64,000 nucleotides of DNA from Conexibacter sp. CPCC 206217 (GCF_030646165.1 NZ_JAUTDO010000013.1:1-64000); one strand, 5' to 3'; counted from the first letter of the stretch, positions 24,367 to 32,590 are shown. The notes: a model not told the origin generated them from the sequence alone. Program-made: numbers and translations.

Positions 24367-25797
24367 TTACGCCGCCGCGACCAGTTCCGGCCGTCGTCCG
24401 GTCCACGGGCGCGCGGCCTCCAGCTGCGCCGCCAGCGCCAGCAGCGGGCCCTCCTGCGCGGGGCGGCCGAAGAAGTGCACGCCGGTCGGCAGGCCGTCGT
24501 CGCCGTGGAACAGCGGGATCGAGATCGCCGGCTGGCCGGTCACGTTCGCGATCGGTGTGAAGGGGGTGAACTCGCCGCCGCCGCGGAAGGTCGCCGCCGG
24601 GTCCGAGGTCTCGCCGTTCAGGGTGCCCAGCTCGACCGGCCGCTGCGCCAGCGCCGGCGTCAGCACCGCGTCGTAGGCGGCGGTCGCCGTCACGAGCGTG
24701 CGCGAGAGCGCCTGCAGCTGGCCGATCGCCGCGAGGTAGTGGGCCGCGTCGAGACCCTGCGCCTGCTCCCACAGCCACCAGCTCAGCGGCTCGACGTCCT
24801 CTTCGCGCGGCGCGTGGCCGGCGATCGTGCTGGCGAACAGGATCGAGGAGGCGACCGCCGGGCCGAACGCCGCGCCGAACAGCTCCAGCAGACCGGGAAG
24901 CGCCCACGGCGGGTCGATCTCCTCGACCGTGTGCCCCAACTCGCCCAGCAGCGCGACGGTGTCGTGGACGGCCTGCGTCGCGAGCGGGTCGATCGCCGTC
25001 GTCTCCAGCGGCGGCGTCAGGCAGAAACCGATCCGCAGCGGCCCGGGCGCGCGCGCCGCCGTCTGCGCGAACGGCTCCGGCGGCGCCGGCGCCCACGAGG
25101 CGTCGCCCGGCGCCGGACCGGCGAGCACGTCGAGCAGCGCGGCGGTCTCACCGACCGTGCGCGTCAGTACGCCGTCGGTGACGAGGAACGACTCGCCCTC
25201 GGTCGGCGACAGCGTCACGCGGCCGCGCGACGGCTTGAGCCCGACGAGCCCGCAGCAGGCGGCGGGGATCCGCAGCGAGCCGCCGCCGTCGTTGCCGTGC
25301 GCGATCGGCACCATGCCGGCGGCGACGGCCGCGGCGGCGCCGCCGGACGAGCCGCCGGGCGTGCGCGTGAGGTCCCACGGGTTGCGCGTCGGGCCGTGGA
25401 GGGCCGACTCGGTCGTCGGCAGGATCCCGAACTCCGGCAGCGCCGTCTTGCCGACGATCACGAAGCCGGCACGGCGCAGGCGCTGCACGAGCACCGCGTC
25501 AAACGGCGGCGTGAGGCCGCCCAGCAGCCTGCTGCCGAGCGTGATCGGCATCCCCGCGACGGGCCGGTTGTCCTTGATCGCGATCGGGACGCCGGCGAAC
25601 GGGCGGGGGTCGTCGGGGCCGATCGCCGCGGCGGTCGCCAGCGCGCCGTCGGCATCGACGTGCGTGAAGGCGTTCAGCTGCCCGTCGAGCGCGTCGATCC
25701 GCTCCAGCGACGCGCCGACCAGCTCACTGGCGCTGATCTCGCCGGCGCGCACGAGCGCGGCGAGCTCGTGGACGGGGCGGAAGAGGAGTTCGGACAC
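24367..25797 (-). CDS. Amidase-signature hydrolase (NylA/6-aminohexanoate-cyclic-dimer-hydrolase-like)
   Basis: A 476-residue cytosolic hydrolase of the amidase signature family, cutting C-N bonds in amides. The Ser-cisSer-Lys triad is visible: K in VPIAIKDNRP (~76), and serines in the Gly-rich TPGGSSGGAAAAVAAG (~150) and GNDGGGSLRIPA (~175) segments. The variant GNDGGGS, instead of GSDTGGS, is what I know from the NylA-like branch, which acts on cyclic or linear amide oligomers. True substrate unknown. It lacks GatA context (no gatB or gatC nearby). GTG start at 25797. It is divergent from the citrate synthase gene, with a palindrome between them. Confidence 0.85.
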   Translation of the reverse strand: MSELLFRPVHELAALVRAGEISASELVGASLERIDALDGQLNAFTHVDADGALATAAAIGPDDPRPFAGVPIAIKDNRPVAGMPITLGSRLLGGLTPPFDAVLVQRLRRAGFVIVGKTALPEFGILPTTESALHGPTRNPWDLTRTPGGSSGGAAAAVAAGMVPIAHGNDGGGSLRIPAACCGLVGLKPSRGRVTLSPTEGESFLVTDGVLTRTVGETAALLDVLAGPAPGDASWAPAPPEPFAQTAARAPGPLRIGFCLTPPLETTAIDPLATQAVHDTVALLGELGHTVEEIDPPWALPGLLELFGAAFGPAVASSILFASTIAGHAPREEDVEPLSWWLWEQAQGLDAAHYLAAIGQLQALSRTLVTATAAYDAVLTPALAQRPVELGTLNGETSDPAATFRGGGEFTPFTPIANVTGQPAISIPLFHGDDGLPTGVHFFGRPAQEGPLLALAAQLEAARPWTGRRPELVAAA

Positions 25798-25870
25798 GAG
25801 GCGGATCCTTTGTTGCGTCGTCGGGTCGGCGAGTGCTGTCTGGGCAGCCTAGGGACTCCGGAGCGGTAAC

Positions 25871-25886
25871 GTGACGGACCCGTCAC
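25871..25886. promoter_or_regulatory. Palindrome between amidase and citrate synthase
   Basis: GTGACGG-AC-CCGTCAC, a perfect 7-bp-arm palindrome 38 bases upstream of the citrate synthase start. Likely a protein-binding site; its regulator is unknown. Spacing (8 bases between GTGA and TCAC) does not fit a Crp site. Confidence 0.4.
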
Positions 25887-25923
25887 GCGCAAGCCCAGGC
25901 CCCCGATTCCGACTGGAGACGTG

Positions 25924-27012
25924 ATGAGCGCCACCGACACCGACGTCAGATCCGGCCTCGAGGGCGTCGTCGCCTTCGCGACCGAGATCGCCGAGCCCGA
26001 CAAGGAGGGCGGCGCGCTGCGCTACCGCGGCGTCGACATCGAGGAGCTCGTCGGAGCGGTCCCGTTCGAGCAGGTCTGGGGCCTGCTCGTCGACGGCAGG
26101 CTGAAGCCGGGCCTGCCGCCCGCGGAGCCGCATGCGCTGCTGGTCCGCTCTGGCGACCCGCGTGTCGACGTGCAGTCGGCGCTGGCGATGCTGGCGCCCG
26201 AGTGGGGCTTCGGCGCGCTGATCGACACCAGCGACGAGGAGGCGCGCACGCAGCTCGCGCGCGCATCCGTGATGGCGTTGTCGTTCGTCGCGCAGTCCGC
26301 GCGCGGGATCGGCCAGCCGCCGGTCCCGCAGGCCACGATCGACGAGGCGAGCACGATCCCGGAGCGATTCCTGACGCGCTGGCGCGGCGAGGCGAACCCG
26401 GATCACGCGAAGGCGATCGACGCCTACTGGATCTCCGCGGCCGAGCACGGCGTCAACGCCTCGACCTTCACCGCGCGCGTGATCACCTCGACCGGCGCGG
26501 ACGCGGCGGCGGCGCTGTCGGGAGCCGTCGGCGCGCTGTCGGGACCGTTGCACGGCGGCGCGCCCTCGCGCGTGCTGCAGATGCTCGACGAGGTCGAGCA
26601 GCTCGGCGACGCCGACAAGTGGGTCAAGGACGCGCTCGATCGCGGTGAGCGGCTGATGGGCTTCGGCCACCGCGTCTACCGCGCCGAGGACCCGCGCGCC
26701 CGCGTCCTGCGGCGCACGGCGCTGGCGCTGGGCTCGCGGCGGGCCGAGGTCGCGGAGGCGCTCGAGCAGGCCGCGCTGGCGGAGCTGCAGGCGCGCAAGC
26801 CCGACCGCGTGCTGGCGACCAACGTCGAGTTCTGGTCCGCCGTCGTGCTCGACTACGCCGAGGTCCCGCCGGAGCTGTTCACCCCGCTGTTCACCTGCGC
26901 CCGCGTCGCCGGCTGGTCCGCCCACATCCTCGAGCAGAAGCGCGAAGCCCGCCTGATCCGTCCGACCGCAAAGTACGTCGGGCCCCCGCCGCGCAGACTC
27001 AGCGAGGTGTGA
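25924..27012 (+). CDS. Citrate synthase family protein (citrate synthase 2 type)
   Basis: Condenses oxaloacetate with acetyl-CoA (or a related acyl-CoA) at the entry of the TCA or methylcitrate cycle; 362 residues, the size of the short bacterial type. Catalytic features: AEHGVNASTFTARV (first His), GALSGPLHGGAPSRVLQML (second His in LHGG), GFGHRVYRAEDPRARVL (the GHRVY helix binding substrate) and the catalytic Asp/Arg region in the last quarter ending EQKREARLIRPTAKYVGP. ATG 25924 has GGAG five bases upstream; a GTG at 25921 adds one residue. A 2-methylcitrate synthase role is not excluded because no prp genes are near to decide. Confidence 0.88.
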   Translation: MSATDTDVRSGLEGVVAFATEIAEPDKEGGALRYRGVDIEELVGAVPFEQVWGLLVDGRLKPGLPPAEPHALLVRSGDPRVDVQSALAMLAPEWGFGALIDTSDEEARTQLARASVMALSFVAQSARGIGQPPVPQATIDEASTIPERFLTRWRGEANPDHAKAIDAYWISAAEHGVNASTFTARVITSTGADAAAALSGAVGALSGPLHGGAPSRVLQMLDEVEQLGDADKWVKDALDRGERLMGFGHRVYRAEDPRARVLRRTALALGSRRAEVAEALEQAALAELQARKPDRVLATNVEFWSAVVLDYAEVPPELFTPLFTCARVAGWSAHILEQKREARLIRPTAKYVGPPPRRLSEV

Positions 27013-27019
27013 GCGCCGA

Positions 27020-28714
27020 TCAGCGCTTCGGAAAGTTCGGACCCGGTCCGTATTGGATGCCGGGCCCGCGGCGCTGCGCGCCGAGCTTCTGCAGTAGCCC
27101 GGCGTTGACGAGGGTGCGAAGTCGATACGCCGCGCCGTTGACATCCATGTCGAAGAAGATCTGCAGCGTCTTGTTGTCGACGGTCTCGTTCTTGCGGACG
27201 AACTCGACGATCTTCCGATCGATCTCGTCGGCGCTGACGGTTCGGTAGCTCAGGGCTGGCCGAAGCTCGGCGAGCGCACGCGGGCTGAGCTGCCAGCGCG
27301 GCTGGTTGGTCCGATCGACGGGAGCGACCAATTCGACGTCGGGCTCGGCGAGCCGCTCGAGGACGGCTTCGGTCGCAGCCTGGCCGCGCTGCAGCATCGG
27401 CGCCAGCTCGCGAGCCGTCACGCTCTGTCGAGCGATCAGAGTGAAGAGCACCAACATCGTGTCGAGATCGTCCTGTGAACGCGACGGCAGCGTCGCGGCG
27501 AATCGTGCGACCGTCTGGTTGGGCGCGCCACCGGTCAGGTCCACGCGGACGCTGAATGGCGGATGGTCGGTGATCTCCGGTGGGCGCTTCCCCAACTTGA
27601 TCATTTCGCGGTACATGCGATCGACGCCGCGGCTGAGCTCTTCGGCGAGGCCGAGCTTGTGCGTGACGCGTGCGAGCAGCGCGTTGCGCGGTTTGCTCGG
27701 AACGTGAAGGATGTTGGCAGGGGTGACCCCGACGACGAGCGGGCCAGGGGAGACGAACGACAGCACCTGCGGCGAATGGTCAACGAGTATCGGATCTGGC
27801 TGCCGGTAGTCGCGATGCAGCAGCGCGTTGCTGAGCGCCTCGCGCACGGCGACCAGCGGAAAGTCGTGCAGCTCGAGCTGCTGCCCATCACGCAGCACGA
27901 TCGGCATCGGCGCGCTGCTGTCGACGATACGCCCAAGCACTTCGGTGTAAGCGGTCAGGCCTGGTTTCGCTTCGGCGTAACGGGTGCGGACCTCGCCTCC
28001 AGGCGTGTCTCGATAGACGTAGACGAAAGGTGGGTGCTCGTCGCGCGCGCAGAAGAGGACCTCACCTGCGCGGGTCAGGCTGCCTTCGCGGACCAGTCCG
28101 AGGTCGCCCATGAGGTCGGCCGTGGTGGCGTCCGCAAGCCGCCGCCGCTCGTCGGTGTTTCGGCGAAGGCGTTCACGTGCTGCGTCGACCGCCGCTCTGG
28201 AGATATCGACGATCGTCAGATCGCTCGGCTCTGCTGACCAGTCGAACCGGCGCCGGTCGTCGTTGAGCGTTGCGGCTTGGCTGATACCGAGCGGCAGACA
28301 GTCCGTACCGTGGCGACGAGAGGAGCGGCCTTTCTTGTCCGAGACCATCTCCATACCTTCTGTGACCTGGATGAGCAGCAGCCGCTTGCCCTCGTGCTCA
28401 TGCTCGATCGCGCTGACCACGAGCGCGGGATGGGTCAGCTCGTAGATGCGTTGGCGGAGAAGGTCGACAGCGAGTCCGCAGCCGAGAAAGGCTTCAGGTC
28501 CGCCTCTGTCGTCGGCGACACCGAGCACGATCGTGCCGCCGCGCAGGTTGGCAAAGCAGATCGCTGCTTCGACCACCACGCGAATGGTCTCGCCGTCGCC
28601 GCTCGCCTCTTGTTTGAAGTCGAGCGTCTCCGATTCGAGATCCGCAGCTCGCGTCCCCGCGCTTATCTGCACGAGCGAATCGAGTGCGTCAGGAGAGAAG
28701 AGATGATCGGCCAT
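27020..28714 (-). CDS. AlbA_2 (Schlafen-type) DNA-binding domain regulator with HATPase_c_4 domain
   Basis: A 564-residue putative regulator with three parts. The AlbA_2 domain (~15-150) has ESETLDFKQEASGD, CFANLRGGTIVLGVADD and the following LTHPALVVSAIEHE strands. The ATPase-like HATPase_c_4 domain (~270-400) has FPLVAVREALSNALLHRDY and GLAEELSRGVDRMYREM. Winged-helix modules fill the C-terminus (QSVTARELAPMLQRGQAATEAVLERL and DNKTLQIFFDMDVNGAAYRL). Such proteins are thought to be transcription regulators and appear in mobile or defence regions. Base composition is lower than around it: two lines I counted were 62% and 65% G+C. The ATG at 28714 was chosen because the extended frame would overlap the likely promoter. 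Only seven bases separate its stop from the citrate synthase stop. Confidence 0.8.
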   Translation of the reverse strand: MADHLFSPDALDSLVQISAGTRAADLESETLDFKQEASGDGETIRVVVEAAICFANLRGGTIVLGVADDRGGPEAFLGCGLAVDLLRQRIYELTHPALVVSAIEHEHEGKRLLLIQVTEGMEMVSDKKGRSSRRHGTDCLPLGISQAATLNDDRRRFDWSAEPSDLTIVDISRAAVDAARERLRRNTDERRRLADATTADLMGDLGLVREGSLTRAGEVLFCARDEHPPFVYVYRDTPGGEVRTRYAEAKPGLTAYTEVLGRIVDSSAPMPIVLRDGQQLELHDFPLVAVREALSNALLHRDYRQPDPILVDHSPQVLSFVSPGPLVVGVTPANILHVPSKPRNALLARVTHKLGLAEELSRGVDRMYREMIKLGKRPPEITDHPPFSVRVDLTGGAPNQTVARFAATLPSRSQDDLDTMLVLFTLIARQSVTARELAPMLQRGQAATEAVLERLAEPDVELVAPVDRTNQPRWQLSPRALAELRPALSYRTVSADEIDRKIVEFVRKNETVDNKTLQIFFDMDVNGAAYRLRTLVNAGLLQKLGAQRRGPGIQYGPGPNFPKR

Positions 28715-28724
28715 GGTTTCTGAA

Positions 28725-28771
28725 AGAGTTTTGCACAGAAGCTGATCCAAAGGATTCAAAAACTCTGTCAA
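28725..28771 (-). promoter_or_regulatory. AT-rich promoter region of the AlbA_2 gene
   Basis: On the minus strand a consensus -35 TTGACA (28766-28771) precedes the gene by about 50 bases. An inverted repeat AGAGTTTT (28725-28732) / AAAACTCT (28759-28766) flanks the expected start region. This AT-rich patch stands out from its surroundings. Self-regulation through the repeat is inferred. Confidence 0.45.
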
Positions 28772-28817
28772 AACTGCCCGTCGTCCCTGACGTGTAGCGA
28801 ACACGATGTCCCGAACG

Positions 28818-28851
28818 CACGAAGGGCCCGGCGAACGCCGGGCCCTTCGTG
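28818..28851. terminator. Strong hairpin downstream of groEL
   Basis: Perfect 16-base arms CACGAAGGGCCCGGCG / CGCCGGGCCCTTCGTG with only AA between them (effective tetraloop). It lies about 58 bases past the groEL stop and 100 bases upstream of the AlbA_2 gene on the same strand. A smaller GAGGGC/GCCCTC hairpin directly follows the groEL stop at 28892-28907. Confidence 0.65.
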
Positions 28852-28908
28852 TGAATCAGGTGCTGAGCGGGTCCCGCCCGCCCAGCTCCAAGAGGGCGGA
28901 GGCCCTCC

Positions 28909-30549
28909 TCACATCATGCCGCCCATGCCGCCCATGTCGGGCATGCCGCCGCCCATGGCGCCACCGGCATCCTTGTCCGGGACCTCGGCGACGATCGCCT
29001 CGGTCGTGAGGATGTTCTTGGCGATCGACGCGGCGTTCTGCAGCGCGGAGCGCGTGACCATCGCCGGGTCGATGACGCCGGCCGCGACGAGGTCGACGAT
29101 CTCGCCCGTGGCAGCGTTGAGGCCGAAGCCCTTCTTCGCCTTGCGGACGTCGTTGACGACGACCGAACCCTCGAGACCCGCGTTGTGCGAGATCTGACGG
29201 AGCGGCTCCTCGAGCGAGCGCAGGATGATGCGCGCGCCGGTCTTCTCGTCCTCGTCGACGATGCCGTCGATGTCGATCGCGTCGGCAGCCTGCAGCAGCG
29301 CGACGCCACCGCCGGGCACGATGCCCTCCTCGAGGGCGGCGCGCGTGGCCTGCAGCGCGTCCTCGACGCGGTGCTTCTTCTCCTTCATCTCCGTCTCGGT
29401 CGCAGCGCCGACCTTGACGACGGCGACGCCGCCGGAGAGCTTCGCGAGACGCTCCTGCAGCTTCTCACGGTCGAAATCGGAGTCGGTCGACTCGATCTCG
29501 GACTTGATCTGCTTGATGCGGCCCTTGATCGCGTCGCTGTCGCCAGCGCCGTCGATCACGGTCGTGTTGTCCTTCGCGACGACGACGCGACGCGCGCGGC
29601 CGAGCTGCGAGATCTGCGTGTTCTCGAGCTTGAGGCCGAGGTCCTCGGTGATGACCTCGCCGCCGGAGAGGATCGCGATGTCCTCGAGCATGCGCTTGCG
29701 GCGGTCGCCGAAGCCCGGCGCCTTGACCGCGACGCCCGTGAAGGTGCCGCGCAGCTTGTTGACGACGAGCGTCGCGAGCGCCTCGCCCTCGACGTCCTCG
29801 GCGATGATCAGGAGCGGCTTGCCGGACTGGATGACGGCCTCGAGGACCGGCAGGATGTCGCGGACGGAGCCGATCTTGGAGTTCGCGATGAGGATGTAGG
29901 GATCCTCGAGCACGGCCTCCATGCGGTCCTGGTCGGTGACCATGTAGGGCGAGATGTAGCCCTTGTCGAACTGCATGCCCTCGGTGAACTCGAGGTCCAT
30001 GCCGAACGTCTGGCCCTCCTCGACGTTCACGACGCCGTCCTTGCCGACCTTCTCGATGGCGTCGGCGATGACCTCGCCGATCTCCTCGTCGCCGGCCGAG
30101 ATCGTCGCGACGCGAGCGATCTGCTCCTTGCCGGAGATCTCCTTGGAGAGCTTGCCGATCGACGCGACGACCTGGTCGACGGCCGTCTCGATGCCGCGCT
30201 TGAGACCAAGCGGGTTGGCGCCGGCGGCAACGTTCTTCAGACCCGTGCGGACGATCGCCTGGGCGAGCACCGTGGCGGTGGTCGTACCATCGCCGGCGAT
30301 GTCGTTGGTCGCCGTGGCGACCTCGCGGACGAGCTGCGCGCCTTGGTTCTGGAAGACGTCCTCGACCTCGATCTCACGCGCGATGGTGACACCGTCGTTC
30401 GTGATCGTCGGGGCGCCGAACTTCTTGTCGAGGACGACGTAGCGGCCCTTCGGGCCGAGCGTCACCTTGACGGCGTTGGCGACGGCGTCGACGCCGGCCT
30501 CGAGGGCCTGACGCGCGTCAGAGTTGTACTTGAGTTCCTTGTGAGCCAT
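28909..30549 (-). CDS. groEL: Chaperonin GroEL (Hsp60)
   Basis: The 60-kDa chaperonin, forming the double-ring ATP-driven folding cage with GroES in the cytosol. All 546 residues align with the family pattern: KVTLGPKGRYVVLDKKFGAP at ~33-52, the nucleotide loop VATATNDIAGDGTTTATVLA (~80-99), the apical segment KAPGFGDRRKRMLEDIAILSGG (split), and EEGIVPGGGVALLQA (~405). The tail is the Gly-Met repeat GGGMPDMGGMGGMM typical of ordinary folding GroELs rather than the His-rich GroEL1 of some actinobacteria. Arginine codons are mostly CGC/CGT, unlike many neighbours. It follows groES by 37 bases under the same CIRCE-controlled promoter; AGGAGA precedes the ATG. Confidence 0.97.
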   Translation of the reverse strand: MAHKELKYNSDARQALEAGVDAVANAVKVTLGPKGRYVVLDKKFGAPTITNDGVTIAREIEVEDVFQNQGAQLVREVATATNDIAGDGTTTATVLAQAIVRTGLKNVAAGANPLGLKRGIETAVDQVVASIGKLSKEISGKEQIARVATISAGDEEIGEVIADAIEKVGKDGVVNVEEGQTFGMDLEFTEGMQFDKGYISPYMVTDQDRMEAVLEDPYILIANSKIGSVRDILPVLEAVIQSGKPLLIIAEDVEGEALATLVVNKLRGTFTGVAVKAPGFGDRRKRMLEDIAILSGGEVITEDLGLKLENTQISQLGRARRVVVAKDNTTVIDGAGDSDAIKGRIKQIKSEIESTDSDFDREKLQERLAKLSGGVAVVKVGAATETEMKEKKHRVEDALQATRAALEEGIVPGGGVALLQAADAIDIDGIVDEDEKTGARIILRSLEEPLRQISHNAGLEGSVVVNDVRKAKKGFGLNAATGEIVDLVAAGVIDPAMVTRSALQNAASIAKNILTTEAIVAEVPDKDAGGAMGGGMPDMGGMGGMM

Positions 30550-30586
30550 TAAGTTCTATCTCCTGTTGGATCCGCGGGACGGCGCG

Positions 30587-30883
30587 CTACGCCGTGACCT
30601 TGGCGAGGACGTCCGACTCGCGAAGAACCAGGAGGTCCTCGCCGTCGATCTTGATCTCAGTACCGCCGTACTTGCTGTAGAGGACCTCGTCGCCCTCGCT
30701 CACGTCGAGGGGAATGCGCTTCTCCCCGTCCTCGTCCCAGCGTCCCTCGCCGACGGCGACGACCTTGCCCTTCTGAGGCTTCTCCTTGGCCGTGTCGGGG
30801 AGAACGAGACCGCTGGCGGTGGTCTCCTCCTCTTCGACCGCCTTCACGATCAGACGATCGCCGAGGGGCTTGAGCTTCGACAT
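30587..30883 (-). CDS. groES: Co-chaperonin GroES (Hsp10)
   Basis: The lid of the GroEL chamber, 98 residues. LKPLGDRLIVKAVEEEETTASGLVLPD includes the mobile loop (residues ~18-32) that docks on GroEL; the roof and core strands GKVVAVGEGRWDEDG, DVSEGDEVLYSKYGG and EDLLVLRESDVLAKV follow. The ATG at 30883 has GGAGG about eight bases upstream. First gene of the groES-groEL operon, controlled by two CIRCE operators. Its four arginines use only CGT and CGC, a contrast to the AGA-rich genes elsewhere in the window. Confidence 0.97.
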   Translation of the reverse strand: MSKLKPLGDRLIVKAVEEEETTASGLVLPDTAKEKPQKGKVVAVGEGRWDEDGEKRIPLDVSEGDEVLYSKYGGTEIKIDGEDLLVLRESDVLAKVTA

Positions 30884-30926
30884 GTGGTGCAACCTCCGGG
30901 TGGAAGGGGAGCGTGCTGTGGTGTGC

Positions 30927-30953
30927 TTGGCACTCGCAGCATGAGAGTGCCAA
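30927..30953. promoter_or_regulatory. CIRCE operator 1 (HrcA site), downstream of the -10
   Basis: TTGGCACTC - 9 bases - GAGTGCCAA, perfect arms, in the groES leader. The classical sequence is TTAGCACTC-N9-GAGTGCTAA; both arms carry the compensating A-to-G/T-to-C change. HrcA would bind here and block groES-groEL transcription until heat shock. hrcA is not in this window. Confidence 0.92.
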
Positions 30954-30962
30954 CTGAGGCCC

Positions 30963-30968
30963 ACTATA
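30963..30968 (-). promoter_or_regulatory. groES promoter -10 (TATAGT)
   Basis: TATAGT on the minus strand between the two CIRCE elements; TTTCCA lies 17 bases upstream as a weak -35. Transcription would begin just before CIRCE 1. Confidence 0.6.
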
Positions 30969-30998
30969 GCCACCCGCGGACGGAATGGAAAGGCGGAT

Positions 30999-31025
30999 TT
31001 GGCACTCTCGATGAGAGAGTGCCAA
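30999..31025. promoter_or_regulatory. CIRCE operator 2 (HrcA site), upstream of the -35
   Basis: TTGGCACTC - 9 bases - GAGTGCCAA, identical arms to operator 1, centre 72 bp away, so the promoter is bracketed by the two sites. Confidence 0.92.
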
Positions 31026-31062
31026 AGAACGGCGCCGGGCCCGCTCGGAAAGCGGGCGGCAG

Positions 31063-31461
31063 CTAGTTCTGCGCGCCGCCGATGCCGTGCAGACGATCGC
31101 GGATCGTCGGCGGGCGATCGATGATCTGCGAGAAGCGCACGACGGTGACGGTGTCGTCCATGTCGACCGTGCGGTCGTAGATCTGCTCGAGGAAGTGGAC
31201 CATCTCCTCGGTGCGGCGGAACTCGGGGTTGTCGTGCTCGATGTCGCGCGGGCTGAGGTCCTTCACGCGCTTGACCTCGACCTGGTCGATCACGGCGTTG
31301 AAGATCCGCTCGCGCGGCGAATGCTGATACCCGATCGTCACGAGCACGCACTCGTTCTTCTGGTACTTGTGCGATTTGTCGCCGAGCCGGATCGTCGCGG
31401 TCTTGCGACCGTTGCGAAGTTGGTCGGCGAAGACGGCCGAGTAGAAGTTCAAGACGCGCAC
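31063..31461 (-). CDS. ASCH-domain-like RNA-binding protein
   Basis: A 132-residue protein with the PUA-like ASCH fold. The N-terminal part FADQLRNGRKTATIRLGDKSHKYQKNE has the RK-T-xTIR motif and following charged loop that mark ASCH proteins, and NECVLVTIGYQHSPRERIFNAVID supplies the next strands. ASCH domains bind RNA or modified nucleosides; some are amidohydrolases on N4-acetylcytidine, but no catalytic set is certain here. It starts with GTG 31461, 12 bases after the Nudix stop, and probably belongs to the crp-nudix transcription unit rather than to groES, from which two CIRCE elements separate it. Confidence 0.68.
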   Translation of the reverse strand: MRVLNFYSAVFADQLRNGRKTATIRLGDKSHKYQKNECVLVTIGYQHSPRERIFNAVIDQVEVKRVKDLSPRDIEHDNPEFRRTEEMVHFLEQIYDRTVDMDDTVTVVRFSQIIDRPPTIRDRLHGIGGAQN

Positions 31462-31473
31462 TGCGACACCACC

Positions 31474-31905
31474 CTATCGTTCCTTCGAGATCGCGGACAG
31501 CGCGCGTTCGACCATCTCGCGCTCGCCTCTGTAGCTCAGCGTCCGCGCCGCCTCGGCGAGCGGCACCCAGCGTGCCTCCTCGACCTCGTCGTCGTGGTCG
31601 TCGAGGCTGCCGGAGCGGTAGTCGAACAGGAAGAAGCGCACCATCTTGAAGATTCGCTGGCCGTCGCGCTGGTAGAAGTAACGCACGTCGCCGAGCTTCT
31701 CGACCAGCTTCGCGTCGACGCCTGCCTCCTCGCGCACCTCGCGTCTGGCCGCCTGCTCGGCGTTCTCGCCCGGGTCGACGTGGCCCTTCGGCAGTCCCAG
31801 CACGCGCTGGCCCTGTGCGCCGCGTCGCGTCGGCACGATCACGATCACCTCGTCGCCGCGCACGACGACGCCGCCGGCGGACAGCTCGCGGTCGTCAGTA
31901 GACAT
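31474..31905 (-). CDS. Nudix hydrolase
   Basis: A 143-residue cytosolic hydrolase of nucleoside diphosphates linked to X. The Nudix box G-x5-E-x7-R-E-x2-E-E-x-G is complete: GHVDPGENAEQAARREVREEAG (split here as GHVDPGE and REVREEAG, residues ~41-62). The preceding LGLPKGH and following VRYFYQRDGQRIFKMVRFFLF strands are those of Ap4A-hydrolase/MutT-like members, so diadenosine polyphosphates are a reasonable substrate guess. ATG 31905 overlaps the end of the Crp-type regulator gene by 11 bases, so they are translationally coupled. Confidence 0.88.
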   Translation of the reverse strand: MSTDDRELSAGGVVVRGDEVIVIVPTRRGAQGQRVLGLPKGHVDPGENAEQAARREVREEAGVDAKLVEKLGDVRYFYQRDGQRIFKMVRFFLFDYRSGSLDDHDDEVEEARWVPLAEAARTLSYRGEREMVERALSAISKER

Positions 31906-32590
31906 AGCGCTCCAGGGCCGAGGGATCGTGGACGGTCAGCTTGCCGCGGCCCTGCTCGATCACGCCGGCGCGCTCCAGCACCGCGAGGAAGCGGCTGGCG
32001 GACTCGCGTGAGGAGCCGGCGAGCTTGGCGATGTCGGCCTGGGTCGCGCTCACGAGCACGTCGCGCTCGCCGGCGCCCTCGTCCTGCGCCTCGCTGACGA
32101 GCTGCATCACGACGGTCGCGACGCGGCTCTGCACGGTCTGGAAGGACTGGCTGGAGATGCGCTCGTTCGCGGCTCGCAGCCGGCGCCCGAGCGAGACGAC
32201 GAGCTTGACCGCGATGTCCGGGTGCTCGCGCATCAGGCGGCGCATGTCGGAGCCGAGGATCGCGATCGCCTCGACGTCGTCCAGCGTCTCGATCGTGGCG
32301 GAGCGGCGCTCGTCCTCGAACATCGCCAGCTCGCCGAAGATGTCGCCGGGGCCGAAGTTCGCGAGCGTGATCGTGCGGCCGTCGGCATGCTCGCGGATCA
32401 CGCGCACGTGTCCGTTCTTGAGCACGTAGCAGGTGTCGCTGGCGTCGCCCTCGCGGAAGATCACTCGGCCCGGCTCGTAACGCCGCGGCACGGCGACCTC
32501 CGCCACGCGCGACAGCTCCTCCGGGCCGAGCGCCTCGAACGTGGGCACCCGCGCAAGCAGCGCGACGGTGTCCTCGGTGCTCGTAGCCAC
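31895..32590 (-). CDS. Crp/Fnr-family transcription regulator
   Basis: A 231-residue DNA-binding regulator. Residues ~15-125 form the cyclic-nucleotide-binding jelly roll with EPGRVIFREGDASD, CYVLKNGHVRVI and the phosphate-binding cassette GDIFGELAMFEDERRSATI, which keeps the Gly-Glu and Arg expected for cAMP binding. A long dimer helix follows, then the winged helix with VSATQADIAKLAGSSRESASRFLAVLERAG (~165-200; recognition helix SSRESASRF). No Fnr-type N-terminal cysteines. It resembles actinobacterial Crp/GlxR. GTG start at 32590. It is followed by overlapping Nudix and ASCH genes. A Crp-type box is visible at 52142 in this same window. Confidence 0.88.
   Translation of the reverse strand: MATSTEDTVALLARVPTFEALGPEELSRVAEVAVPRRYEPGRVIFREGDASDTCYVLKNGHVRVIREHADGRTITLANFGPGDIFGELAMFEDERRSATIETLDDVEAIAILGSDMRRLMREHPDIAVKLVVSLGRRLRAANERISSQSFQTVQSRVATVVMQLVSEAQDEGAGERDVLVSATQADIAKLAGSSRESASRFLAVLERAGVIEQGRGKLTVHDPSALERYVY

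Noticed and set aside
25871..25886. Crp box before citrate synthase
   Set aside because: GTGA and TCAC are eight bases apart, not six.
28715..28804. Upstream start of the AlbA_2 protein at 28804
   Set aside because: The added codons overlay the TTGACA promoter and inverted repeat.
29185..30552. A 455-codon plus-strand frame opposite groEL
   Set aside because: Mirror image of the GroEL gene; Asp/Leu/Gly-rich without any domain.
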